Under the pieces are notes generated by a model. The model was not told the DNA's origin, ran no database searches, and worked only from the letters and a program-made list of their open reading frames with translations. This document shows, one piece after another, positions 1 to 6,167 of a stretch of 13,117 bases of DNA (within the stretch, counting starts at the first letter, position 1; every line of letters begins with the position of its first letter). Source of the DNA: Caldora sp. SIO3E6 (GTDB lineage Bacteria; Cyanobacteriota; Cyanobacteriia; Cyanobacteriales; Coleofasciculaceae). The translations under genes were made by a program, and so were the position numbers. The stretch covers positions 1-13,117 of the forward strand of contig JAAHHL010000096.1 in the NCBI GenBank assembly GCA_010672185.1. The letters are read 5' to 3'.

Positions 1-111
1 CCGACGATGGAGAGCAATGCAATGGTTATATATCACCCCAGCAGCGTTGATGGTTTGCTTGAGATAACGATTGCGCTTGTGACTGTAGAGCTTAAACTTC
101 AGAGTTTGCAT
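1..111 (-). CDS. tnpB: TnpB (IS200/IS605 OrfB), N-terminal fragment cut by window edge
   Basis: Read on the minus strand from an ATG at 109-111, 37 codons are open and run off the window edge. The product begins MQTLKFKLYSHKRN and continues through AGVIYNHCIAL. This is the typical N-terminus (helix-turn-helix OrfB region) of IS605-type TnpB, the transposon-encoded RNA-guided nuclease and ancestor of Cas12. The RuvC and zinc-finger parts lie outside the window, so I cannot tell whether it is intact. It is divergent from tnpA with only 44 bp between the start codons, the usual order for one class of IS605 elements. The start codon lies inside a 15-bp inverted repeat shared with the tnpA upstream region. 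Confidence 0.85.
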   Translation of the reverse strand, partial: MQTLKFKLYSHKRNRYLKQTINAAGVIYNHCIALHRR

Positions 112-147
112 AATGTTTATTATACTATGTCTATAAACATTATGCAA
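106..147. promoter_or_regulatory. 15-bp perfect inverted repeat between tnpB and tnpA starts
   Basis: The arms 106-120 (TTGCATAATGTTTAT) and 133-147 are exact reverse complements separated by 12 bp. The left arm contains the tnpB ATG, and the right arm ends 8 bp before the tnpA ATG. The symmetry gives both genes the same AT-rich upstream sequence. It could be a shared divergent promoter/operator or a folded single-strand structure read by TnpA. Neither gene has a convincing Shine-Dalgarno sequence here. Confidence 0.6.
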
Positions 148-155
148 TAGACAAA

Positions 156-551
156 ATGAAACAAGAGTATCGCCACTTGCACACATCAGTTTCATTAGTG
201 AATTACCATTTTTGTTGGATAGTTCGCAGAAGGCGCAAGGTCTTAACTGGTAGCATTAAACAGCGATTAGATCTATTGATTCATGACGTAGTACGAGAAC
301 TAAATTGCGAAGTTCTCAGTCTTGCCATAGAACCTGAACATGTCCACCTGTTTATCAATAGTCCTCCTGACATAGCCCCATCCAAGTTAATGCACCGCAT
401 CAAGGGACGCACTGCCAGATTCCTGAGAAAAGAGTTTCCTGAATTAATGAAGCTTCCAAGTATGTGGACGAGAGCTTATTTTGTCTCAACAGCAGGCAAT
501 GTTGCTAGTTCAACTATTCAGAAGTACATTGAGGCTCAAGGGAAAGACTGA
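156..551 (+). CDS. tnpA: IS200/IS605 family Y1 transposase TnpA
   Basis: This is a 131-residue HUH single-strand transposase that cuts and joins ssDNA at the hairpin ends of IS200/IS605 elements. The HUH motif is EHVHLF (His62, His64). The catalytic tyrosine is Tyr124 in IQKYIEAQ. The conserved WTRAYFVSTAGN segment precedes it, and YHFCWIVRRRRKVL is the family's N-terminal strand (usually YHFVW/F plus a basic run). Length is normal for the family (about 130-150) and there is no frameshift, so it appears functional. The start is the only ATG in position, and no clear ribosome binding site precedes it. It is divergent from tnpB. Two small hairpins directly follow the stop. Confidence 0.93.
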   Translation: MKQEYRHLHTSVSLVNYHFCWIVRRRRKVLTGSIKQRLDLLIHDVVRELNCEVLSLAIEPEHVHLFINSPPDIAPSKLMHRIKGRTARFLRKEFPELMKLPSMWTRAYFVSTAGNVASSTIQKYIEAQGKD

Positions 552-553
552 CG

Positions 554-599
554 GCACTTAAAAGTGCATACGCTACATCTCACCCTTAAAAGAGGTGGG
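554..599 (+). repeat. Two hairpins after tnpA, possible IS end or terminator
   Basis: GCACTT (554-559) pairs with AAGTGC (562-567). CTCACC (579-584) pairs with GGTGGG (594-599) around a 9-nt loop, with one G-T pair. Both start within 50 bp of the tnpA stop. IS200/IS605 ends carry subterminal hairpins that TnpA recognises, so one of these may mark the left end of the element. No long T-run follows, which makes a simple terminator less likely. Confidence 0.4.
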
Positions 600-620
600 C
601 TTTGCTTGTTGTTCTGTAAT

Positions 621-655
621 TATCCATTATCCATTATTCATTATCCATTATTCAT
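621..655. repeat. 7-bp tandem array (TATCCAT/TATTCAT), 5 units
   Basis: Five consecutive 7-bp units, TATCCAT or TATTCAT, end 7 bp before the convergent stop codon of the membrane-protein gene. It is one of several 7-bp arrays in the window. Confidence 0.85.
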
Positions 656-662
656 TAATTAC

Positions 663-1430
663 TCACTTACCACGCATCAGAGACTTGAGAGACTGGCGCC
701 TACGCAAATCCATCATCTCTGCAAGACTCTCTGGTTTACTATCTAGGGGGTGGTTATCCTCCGATGATAATACCGTTACCTGAGTCGGTTGGGTGTTGGA
801 TGGGATATGGTTTTGAGGATTTTGCGGTATATTCGGGGTTTGAGGATTTTGCGGTATATTCGGGGTTTGAGGATTTTGGCGTATATTCGGGGGTTGAGGA
901 TTTTGGCGTATATTTGGGGGTTGAGGATTTTGGCGTATATTTGGGGGTTGAGGATTTTGGCGTATATTTGGTTGGGTTTTGACAGAAGCAGCTGGCTGTG
1001 GTTTTCTGGCAGCAGGTGGACGGCGTCTTTTGGCAGGAAGCCTCTTTGGTTGGTGAACAACCCCACTGGGTTTTAGTCTTTTGGGGGAGCGACGGCGCTG
1101 GGCTGATTGTCTCAAAGCATTGGTAACTAGTAGGGAACCACCGACACAACCTAGAACAACTGCACTAAATAAAGGTAAAGACCAATCCTGTTCTTTGGGG
1201 GATTTTGGCTCTGGGGATTCTTGTATCTGTGTGGGAGCTGGTTCTGATTTTGGCTCTTCTTCTTCAATTGAACCAGGGTCAAACAAACCCATAGTTGCTA
1301 CAGTAATTATGGTGATTAGTATTGCCCACAGCCCACCCCAAAAAACAAAGGGATGTTTTTGGAGCAGCTTATGGAAATTGGCTAGAGCATACTCCTGTTC
1401 AGGAAGATTATCAGACGATGATTCGAGCAT
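663..1430 (-). CDS. Hypothetical two-helix membrane protein with PQ/N-rich 9-residue repeats
   Basis: I do not recognise a named family. From the ATG at 1430 it has 255 residues. An N-terminal soluble part (1-27) is followed by a hydrophobic helix (about 28-50) and an acidic, proline-rich linker with EEEEPKSEPAP. A second helix follows (about 84-106), then a strongly basic Arg/Lys/Pro segment (about 110-145). Six 9-residue repeats of the type NIRQNPQPP (155-208) come next, and the tail ends in LRRRQSLKSLMRGK. With two helices both ends lie on the same side, probably the cytoplasm given the basic flank after helix 2. I chose the ATG at 1430, preceded by AAGGGA, over the in-frame GTG at 1445, which has no ribosome binding site. 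It may bind nucleic acid or another partner through the basic and repeat region, but that is inference. Confidence 0.7.
   Translation of the reverse strand: MLESSSDNLPEQEYALANFHKLLQKHPFVFWGGLWAILITIITVATMGLFDPGSIEEEEPKSEPAPTQIQESPEPKSPKEQDWSLPLFSAVVLGCVGGSLLVTNALRQSAQRRRSPKRLKPSGVVHQPKRLPAKRRRPPAARKPQPAASVKTQPNIRQNPQPPNIRQNPQPPNIRQNPQPPNIRQNPQTPNIPQNPQTPNIPQNPQNHIPSNTQPTQVTVLSSEDNHPLDSKPESLAEMMDLRRRQSLKSLMRGK
811..972. repeat. 27-bp in-frame tandem repeat, six units
   Basis: Six 27-bp units encode six 9-residue repeats (NIRQNPQPP drifting to NIPQNPQTP) in the minus-strand membrane protein. Units at one end of the array use IRQ and those at the other end IPQ. Conservation at the DNA level is high, which suggests recent expansion by slippage. 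Confidence 0.9.
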
Positions 1431-1600
1431 TGAATCCCTTAACACTCAACAAAAATTTAAGCGCGATGCAATTATTTGCGCTTGTACAGAATTATAGTCA
1501 CCACAATAACCTAATTCCAGCTTAATTAAATATCGAAATTTGCCGAGGAGAGAGGCTCTGCCAAGTGTGATAGGACTTTCTTCTCCCCATACCTCCCACA

Positions 1601-1627
1601 GGGTGAACGAAATTTTGGGTGGGATTT
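1601..1627 (-). mobile_element. Truncated end of the 101-bp MITE family
   Basis: Read on the minus strand, this stretch matches the right end of the element inside DUF2079 (GAAATCC, then CAAAATTTCGTTCACCC) with only about two mismatches in 28 bases. The rest of the element is missing. It is closer to the DUF2079 copy than to the complete copy 48 bp away. Confidence 0.6.
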
Positions 1628-1664
1628 CTTGAGCGTTGTATCCAAAAATTATCAGTTCTCTCTT

Positions 1665-1785
1665 CTTCCCCAGCGGGTGAACGAAATTTTGGTTGGCATT
1701 TCCATTCTCCGCGTCCCCGCGTCCCCGCGTCTCCGCGTCTATTTTTTTGTTTCCCCAACCATTTTTTCGCTCACCCTTCCCCAGC
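1665..1785 (-). mobile_element. 101-bp MITE with 10-bp target-site duplication (copy I)
   Basis: The perfect 10-bp direct repeat CTTCCCCAGC occurs at 1665-1674 and 1776-1785. The element between them has imperfect terminal inverted repeats (GGGTGAACGAAA at one end, GGGTGAGCGAAA at the other on the opposite strand). The core has four 8-bp units of the GACGCGGG/A type (1707-1738). The element is non-autonomous, with no transposase gene. On the minus strand one reading frame is open throughout and encodes GERK..WGN, DAETRGRGDAENGN and QNFVHP. A second full copy lies in frame inside the DUF2079 gene at 11364-11465. Confidence 0.8.
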
Positions 1786-1852
1786 TCTCCAGCTCTCCAG
1801 CTCTCCAGCTCCCTAGCTCCTCCGCTCCTCCGCTCCTCCGCTCCTCCGCTCC
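1781..1852. repeat. 8-bp tandem array (CCAGCTCT to TCCGCTCC), nine units
   Basis: Nine 8-bp units start as CCAGCTCT, pass through CCAGCTCC and CTAGCTCC, and end as four TCCGCTCC. The gradual change of unit along the array suggests stepwise slippage. The first units overlap the duplicated target of the adjacent MITE. Confidence 0.85.
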
Positions 1853-1894
1853 CCACCCTTTTTTTCGCTACCCCCTGAGGGGCAAAGCGCTGTA

Positions 1895-2617
1895 TTAAGG
1901 AGAGAGGTGAGCTTTTTTGGCGCGGTTGTCTTGGTACCAACGGGCGATCGCCGGACTCCACTCCTCAAAATGACGAAAGAGCAAATCACAAAATTTTTGG
2001 GCTTCGAGTTGGGCATCCCGCTTCCAGCGCAAATCCAATAGGTGCATGAGCGAACGCATATTGCAACTCAAAACAAAGTGTTGACGGGCATCAAAAGGAA
2101 TTAAGCCACGGGCCTGTTCCTCCGCCAATCCTTCTTTAATCCTTTCTTGATAACGCTTACAGGCTTTAATGCACCATTGCACATCAGCCTGTCGCTGGTT
2201 CTCGGTGTATTTATATTTTTTTCCTTGGCGATTGTTGTACTTGCCAACGGGTCGAAGGTAGAAAACCTCTTCAACATTGCGATCGCCTGTTGCCACATCC
2301 ACAATCCGTTGTCCGGTATAACGAAACGATTGAACATCAAATGAAACCCCAATACGATGGCTCCGAAGTTGCTGCACCAGTGAATGGGGAAAGTAGCCTA
2401 CATTGAAGGTGATTTGAGGATATTCCAATGGTCCATAGTGTCCCCGGTTTCCAGCCAATAGGTGCTTGATAACCAATTCTCCTGCTTTGGTTTCATTGGG
2501 TTGGTGATCGCGTCCATCTGCGACAAAAACTTCGGAATAGTCCTGGTGCATGGCAACCCAAATTACTTGTTGGGGTTGAGGGGTTGCAGCAATTACATCA
2601 ATCCGAAATCGATCCAC
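1895..2617 (-). CDS. thyX: FAD-dependent thymidylate synthase ThyX
   Basis: ThyX methylates dUMP to dTMP using CH2-tetrahydrofolate, FAD and NADPH, and replaces ThyA. The product has 240 residues, the usual size for the family. The signature is at 85-100: Arg85, His87, Arg88, Ser92, Ser97, Arg99, Tyr100 (RSHRIGVSFDVQSFRY), followed by TGQRI. This is the family motif RHRxxSxxxxSxR with an extra residue in each of the first two gaps, a form I associate with cyanobacterial ThyX from memory. HYGPLEY (60-66) is also typical. Translation must begin at the GTG at 2615-2617. A stop codon lies two codons upstream in frame, and GGAG sits 8 nt before the GTG. Two HIP1 octamers lie inside. It is divergent from the TerB-like gene. 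Confidence 0.95.
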   Translation of the reverse strand: MDRFRIDVIAATPQPQQVIWVAMHQDYSEVFVADGRDHQPNETKAGELVIKHLLAGNRGHYGPLEYPQITFNVGYFPHSLVQQLRSHRIGVSFDVQSFRYTGQRIVDVATGDRNVEEVFYLRPVGKYNNRQGKKYKYTENQRQADVQWCIKACKRYQERIKEGLAEEQARGLIPFDARQHFVLSCNMRSLMHLLDLRWKRDAQLEAQKFCDLLFRHFEEWSPAIARWYQDNRAKKAHLSP

Positions 2618-2831
2618 AATTCACGCTCCACGAATTGGCATTCAGTAGGGGGTAGCATAACGTGAAGATCTGGCCTTCCCGGTTAAGCCACCCTTAAATT
2701 TAAGGAAATATGTGACAACAATCAAGATAAACTGATAGCCAATGGTCTTGGTTGTCCTACACTGACGGTGATGCTTAAAAATTATCGGTACAGGAAACTT
2801 GACTTGAACAGATAGCAAAAGGAAACAAATT

Positions 2832-3314
2832 ATGACGACCAATGAAGAGCAAATATTCACAGGTTCGGACTACCTGAAAAGTACTCAGGGAATTTCTTCC
2901 GCTCCGTTTGAAGCATATCTAAACTATGGGTATGCGTTGCTCGCTATTGCGGGAGCTGATGGGGAGGTGTCAGCACCAGAAATGAATTGGTTAATCAATC
3001 ATCAACGGATGGTTGGTGCTCCTGAAGAAGCGATAGAAAAATACAAAACATTTGACTACAAGAATGCCAAATTGGAAGACCTGTTGCCCAAGATCAAAGC
3101 AGACGTTCCTAGCTGGTCGGCACAGAGAACCTTACTGTATCATGCCATTAAAATGTCTCAAGCAGACCAGGATTATGCAGAAGAAGAACAAGAAGTTGTC
3201 AAAAAAGCTGCTAAATTGTTGGGAGTTGAAGATGATATTACCTCGGCTCTCAATGTGTTAGTAGACATGGAAAAACAAGTTGAGAACATGCTGAAGGCAC
3301 TGATTCATACCTAA
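2832..3314 (+). CDS. TerB-like (tellurite resistance TerB family) protein
   Basis: This is a 160-residue helical protein with the TerB hallmarks. A first acidic loop, AGADGEVSAPE (40-50), is followed by a helix. A second, SQADQDYAEEE (109-119), precedes the KKAAKLLGV helix. TerB-fold proteins are cytoplasmic and associated with stress response, metal or tellurite resistance, and signalling at the membrane. The biochemical role in cyanobacteria is not established. No ter operon neighbours are present, so tellurite resistance should not be assumed. AAGGAA lies about 7 nt before the ATG and fixes the start. The C-terminal 20 residues are amphipathic (EKQVENMLKAL). Confidence 0.8.
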   Translation: MTTNEEQIFTGSDYLKSTQGISSAPFEAYLNYGYALLAIAGADGEVSAPEMNWLINHQRMVGAPEEAIEKYKTFDYKNAKLEDLLPKIKADVPSWSAQRTLLYHAIKMSQADQDYAEEEQEVVKKAAKLLGVEDDITSALNVLVDMEKQVENMLKALIHT

Positions 3315-3339
3315 ACTGTGTAGTTAGGCATAATTATAG

Positions 3340-3437
3340 CGTTTCTTATATTTATGAGGTACACTCTTTACCTCAAAGTCCCCCTTTCCAAGGGGGATTT
3401 AGGGGGATAAAAATATACCTCACAAGTCGTATAATTG
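3340..3437. repeat. Dispersed cyanobacterial palindromic repeat (CCCCCTT/AAGGGGG)
   Basis: The hairpin CCCCCTT (3380-3386), TCC, AAGGGGG (3390-3396) is followed by ATTTAGGGGGAT, a repeat type common in filamentous cyanobacterial genomes. It is bracketed by GAGGTA/TACCTC inverted pieces (3356-3374) and a further TACCTCAC at about 3417. It sits between the convergent TerB-like and xisI genes and could act as a bidirectional terminator, but no T-run is present. Confidence 0.65.
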
Positions 3438-3484
3438 CTATATTAGCCATTAGTTACTAGAGTTTAGACTGGTGTGCGCTCGCG

Positions 3485-3826
3485 CTAAGCTACTCCATAG
3501 CCTGTGTAAGGACGCTTATAACTTGGATGTAAACCGAGAATAATATCTTCTTTTGGTATACCCATTTCCACTAAATCCTGGGCTAAATCAGCTTCTGTCA
3601 TATTTCGCTGAATCCAAATTTGACCATTTTTAATATCCAAATGGATAAAACAGTGATAAATTCGCTGGAGTCCATCCCAGCCGATATCTAGAAGTTGATA
3701 ATGGTCATGTTCTGTGTCAAAAATTAGTTGACACTCAATCTCCTCTTCTTTTTGTTCCCCTTCTAAAGTGGCATGATTACTTAAGAGTTGGCGGATTAGT
3801 AATCGGTATTTTTCTAATTTTTCCAT
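3485..3826 (-). CDS. xisI: XisI family protein
   Basis: This is a 113-residue protein of the XisI family, named from the Anabaena fdxN element, where XisH and XisI control the XisF recombinase during heterocyst differentiation. Recognisable blocks are the N-terminal EKYRLLIRQLL helix, the central GWDGLQRIYHCFIHLDIKNGQIWIQRN strand region, the DLAQDLVEMGIPKEDIILG helix, and the terminal LHPSYKRPYTGYGVA. Length is normal. It overlaps the end of xisH by 13 bp. GGAGGT inside xisH, 9 nt before the ATG, sets the start and indicates translational coupling. No fdxN element or XisF recombinase is visible here, so the name reflects homology, not proven excision control. Confidence 0.93.
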   Translation of the reverse strand: MEKLEKYRLLIRQLLSNHATLEGEQKEEEIECQLIFDTEHDHYQLLDIGWDGLQRIYHCFIHLDIKNGQIWIQRNMTEADLAQDLVEMGIPKEDIILGLHPSYKRPYTGYGVA

Positions 3827-4230
3827 TCGATGACTACCTCCTCAACTGGCTCGTAGATGAGCAATTTTACTTGATAAAACTTGATTGCTTCTTGAGTGAA
3901 CTTTTCTTGAAAGAATGATTTAAATGTATCAAAAGGAACTGCTAGATACAGTATTCTATCTAATTCGAGCATTTGTAATGCCAGACGATAGTTTAAAAAT
4001 TGACCTAGTGCAGCGTGAAAATCTGTAAGTGCCGAAGTATTGAGGAAACTTTTTATTTCAACTGCTATTTTTTGTTCGGCTTTTTGAGCTGCTATAACTT
4101 TCTCTGCTGCCAAGTCTATCTCAAACTTCACTCTCTCAATTTTAATTTTTAGAGGATCTGCTGTGATTATCCAGTCGTCTTTTAGGAGTGCTTGTTTTAC
4201 AGCCTCATGGAATAGATCTTTAGCCGCCAT
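3814..4230 (-). CDS. xisH: XisH family protein, PD-(D/E)XK nuclease-like
   Basis: This is a 138-residue XisH protein starting MAAKDLFHEAVKQALLKDDW, the family's N-terminal helix. Asp39 (FEIDLAAE) and Glu58-Ile-Lys60 (AVEIKSF) fit the PD-(D/E)XK nuclease pattern that has been proposed for XisH. The segment TSALTDFHAALGQFLNY follows, as usual. All the expected acidic and lysine positions are present, so the fold is probably catalytically competent. It is first in a two-gene operon with xisI. A GGAGG lies somewhat far (about 15 nt) upstream of the ATG, so initiation may be weak. TATAAT at 4294-4299 (minus) with TCAACA 17 bp further upstream is a plausible promoter. Many cyanobacteria carry multiple xisHI pairs unrelated to fdxN. 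Confidence 0.93.
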   Translation of the reverse strand: MAAKDLFHEAVKQALLKDDWIITADPLKIKIERVKFEIDLAAEKVIAAQKAEQKIAVEIKSFLNTSALTDFHAALGQFLNYRLALQMLELDRILYLAVPFDTFKSFFQEKFTQEAIKFYQVKLLIYEPVEEVVIEWKN

Positions 4231-4293
4231 TACTTTACTCTACTTATCCTCCTTATTCCAAGAAAGGGATTTTTGCCTGGGTATTTCTCCCCG

Positions 4294-4347
4294 ATTATAT
4301 CGTAGCTGTTGGAGATTGTTGACAATGCCCACACTACGTCTTGTATT
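4294..4347. promoter_or_regulatory. Divergent promoter-like hexamers between xisH and ureohydrolase gene
   Basis: On the minus strand TCAACA (4317-4322) and TATAAT (4294-4299) are 17 bp apart and lead to xisHI. On the plus strand TTGACA (4319-4324) and TGTATT (4342-4347) are 17 bp apart and lead to the ureohydrolase. The two -35 hexamers overlap, so the two units could compete for polymerase. This is a consensus match only, with no experimental support. Confidence 0.4.
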
Positions 4348-4481
4348 ATCTCAAATAACGAATCGGGCCCATCATCATCTGGCAATGTTTCCATCTCCTG
4401 AGCAATGAGTGTTTGGAACTCTTACTCGCAGTGGACATTCAGAAGAAATTTCACCACACTAGAGACAAAGGAACACAGAGA

Positions 4482-5531
4482 GTGTTGAAAAATTTTGATC
4501 CTAATGAGATTACTGTTCCCAATGGCTGCTTCTTTGGTTTTCCCTATAGCGTTGAAGAAGCTACAATTGTGTTTTTACCTGTACCTTGGGATGTCACTAC
4601 CTCTTACCAAGCTGGAGCAGCTAATGGCCCTCAAGCAATCTTAGATGCTTCGGTACAATTAGATTGGTATGACTTTGAGCTACCCCAAGCTTGGCAAACG
4701 AGGTGTGGGACTATACCGATTAATTCGGATATCCAAGAACAAAATCATGCGACTAGAGCGATCGCTAAGGTAATTATTGAGCATTTGGAAGCCGGGGGCA
4801 ATATTAATGATCAGGCAATTGCTCAACAGCTGGCAACGGTTAATCAAGCCTCCGCTGCCCTCAACCATTGGGTTTACAATCAAGCCAGGGAACTACTAGA
4901 GCAAGACAAGCTAGTAGGTATAGTTGGTGGAGATCACAGTGTTCCTCTGGGGTTAATGCAAGCTTTAGCAGAAAAGCACCAAGACTATGGCATTTTACAT
5001 ATTGATGCCCATGCAGATCTGCGGCAAGCTTACGAGGGGTTTACTTATTCCCATGCCTCAATTATGCACAATGCTCTCCAGTTACCTCAAGTTAGTCCCT
5101 TAGTTCAGGTTGGCATCCGAGATGTTTGCGAAGCAGAAATGGCAATCGTCAACAGCGATCAGAGAGTTGTTATGTTTGATGATTGGCAACTCAAAGCCAA
5201 TGCTTATGAAGGTATCCCTTGGGCTACTCAATGTCGTCAGATCATATCTCATTTACCCGATAAGGTTTATATTAGCTTTGATATTGACGGTTTGAATCCT
5301 ACCTATTGTCCCCATACAGGAACTCCCGTACCCGGTGGCTTAGAATTTAATGAAGCAATTTACTTGTTGCGATCGCTAGTCAAAACTGGGAAAACGCTTA
5401 TTGGTTTTGATCTGTGTGAAGTGGCTCCAAGTGATAGTGGAGATGAGTGGGATGGGAATGTGGGAGCTAGGGTTTTGTACAAGTTAGCTTGTTTGCAAAG
5501 GTTAAATTCAAAGGAAAGATTGAACAGGTAA
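4482..5531 (+). CDS. Ureohydrolase: agmatinase/arginase family protein
   Basis: This is an arginase-fold binuclear-metal hydrolase releasing urea or a related product from a guanidino compound. Counting from the chosen start (349 residues), the metal ligands are present: GGDHS (149-153), DAHAD (175-179) and SFDID (265-269), with GTPVPGG and DLCEVAP (Glu313) after them. The 45-residue stretch before the core and the SGDEWDGNVGAR segment mark a long cyanobacterial subfamily usually annotated as agmatinase. The substrate could be agmatine, another guanidino acid, or free guanidine, since a nickel-dependent guanidine hydrolase from Synechocystis belongs to this superfamily. I cannot decide without alignment. 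No in-frame ATG exists upstream of the core. GTG at 4482 has AAAGGAA 8 nt before it and is preferred over TTG 4413 or GTG 4431. Two HIP1 sites are inside. Confidence 0.88.
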   Translation: MLKNFDPNEITVPNGCFFGFPYSVEEATIVFLPVPWDVTTSYQAGAANGPQAILDASVQLDWYDFELPQAWQTRCGTIPINSDIQEQNHATRAIAKVIIEHLEAGGNINDQAIAQQLATVNQASAALNHWVYNQARELLEQDKLVGIVGGDHSVPLGLMQALAEKHQDYGILHIDAHADLRQAYEGFTYSHASIMHNALQLPQVSPLVQVGIRDVCEAEMAIVNSDQRVVMFDDWQLKANAYEGIPWATQCRQIISHLPDKVYISFDIDGLNPTYCPHTGTPVPGGLEFNEAIYLLRSLVKTGKTLIGFDLCEVAPSDSGDEWDGNVGARVLYKLACLQRLNSKERLNR

Positions 5532-5648
5532 GAGTAGACTTCATCCTGAGAAAGGGAGTAGGTTGATAATGATCTGATGGAATAGACGGTATCTTTTGTC
5601 TGAGCATTTAGGTGAGTTACTATGAAAATATTGTGATTATTTTTTAAG

Positions 5649-5800
5649 TAGGGCTTGCTGCATAAGTGTGTAAGCCATACCAGAGAATGCTTTCAAGCAT
5701 TTGCAAGCCAAATCCTGTGGAAATTGCATCTCTTGGCTCAAAAACCTGGCATCGACCTGGGAAATCCCTGGGTAACCTTGAGGGATGCAAATGCCCAAAA
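5649..5800 (+). repeat. Dispersed IS-end-like element, copy A
   Basis: It starts TAGGGCTTGCTGCATAAG and shares a long collinear similarity with the element entering the right edge of the window (12968 onward). Common blocks are the GGG.(C/T)TGCTG start, AAGC(C/T)ATACCAGA, GCTTTCA, AAGCCAA, GGAAAT, GGCTCAAAAA, CTGGCAT and AATCCCTGGGTAA. The GGGCTTGCTG start resembles the terminal inverted repeat of several cyanobacterial transposons, so this may be a solo IS end or a MITE. I find no matching inverted end nearby. Confidence 0.65.
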
Positions 5801-5841
5801 CTAGGATAAATGCTGCATTCCTTATTGCTATCGAGAAACTA

Positions 5842-5938
5842 GGAGGCAGGAGGCAGGAGGCAGGAGGCAGGAGGCAGGAGGCAGGAGGCAGGAGGTAGGA
5901 GGTTCCAAGGAGGTAGGAGGTTCCAAGGAGGTAGGAGA
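5842..5938. repeat. 7-bp tandem array GGAGGCA (7 units) plus 18-bp derived repeats
   Basis: Seven perfect GGAGGCA units (5842-5890) are followed by GGAGGTA. Two copies of an 18-bp unit built from the same motif plus TTCCAA come next. The same heptamer array recurs near 6803, upstream of the SRPBCC gene. Confidence 0.9.
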
Positions 5939-5950
5939 TATGTTTCTCCC

Positions 5951-6142
5951 ATTCAATTGGGGGCGCGAAGCGCTCCTCAGGAGCTCTCGATAAACTAGAA
6001 ATGACTACAGTATGCCTGAATTCTTTGATATGACTAGTTTCTAGCTATTCAATTGGGGGTGCGAAGCGCTCCTCAGGAGCTCTTCAGAAACTAAAAAATA
6101 CTGATTTAGGTCTGAAAACCTTGATATGATTAGTTTCTAACT
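5951..6142. repeat. Tandem duplication of a 96-bp palindrome-containing unit
   Basis: Copy 1 (5951-6046) and copy 2 (6047-6142) both begin ATTCAATTGGGGG and contain GCGAAGCGCTCCTCAGGAGC. Both end with TTGATATGA(C/T)TAGTTTCTA. Within each copy GCTCCT-C-AGGAGC forms a tight hairpin, and AAACTA near the middle is inverted relative to TAGTTT at the end. The left parts are nearly identical and the centre has diverged. ATTCAATT recurs at 6155, where a third copy would start. Confidence 0.85.
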
Positions 6143-6167
6143 TTTTTTTCGGCGATTCAATTAATGA

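Larger units (their letters stand above)
1431..1894. other. Gene-free spacer made largely of repeats
   Basis: No credible gene lies between the membrane protein and thyX. The spacer holds a truncated MITE end (1601-1627), a full MITE (1675-1776) with its target duplication, and an 8-bp tandem array (1781-1852). A minus-strand open frame crosses the spacer (down from about 1961), but its product is the translation of these repeats, so I do not call it a gene. Confidence 0.7.

Noticed and set aside
811..972. 27-bp repeats as a CRISPR array
   Set aside because: The units abut without spacers and lie in frame in a coding sequence.
754..1149. Several overlapping open frames across the 27-bp repeats on both strands
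   Set aside because: They are out-of-frame readings of the tandem repeat; only the minus-strand frame 663-1430 has membrane helices and a plausible start.
1446..1961. 171-codon minus-strand open frame
   Set aside because: Its product is translated octamer repeats and MITE sequence, overlaps the thyX end in another frame, and has no homologue-like domain. I use it only as evidence that the MITE frame is open.
4413..4481. TTG 4413 as start of the ureohydrolase
   Set aside because: It has no ribosome binding site and would add 23 residues of no recognised similarity; GTG 4482 has AAAGGAA at good spacing.
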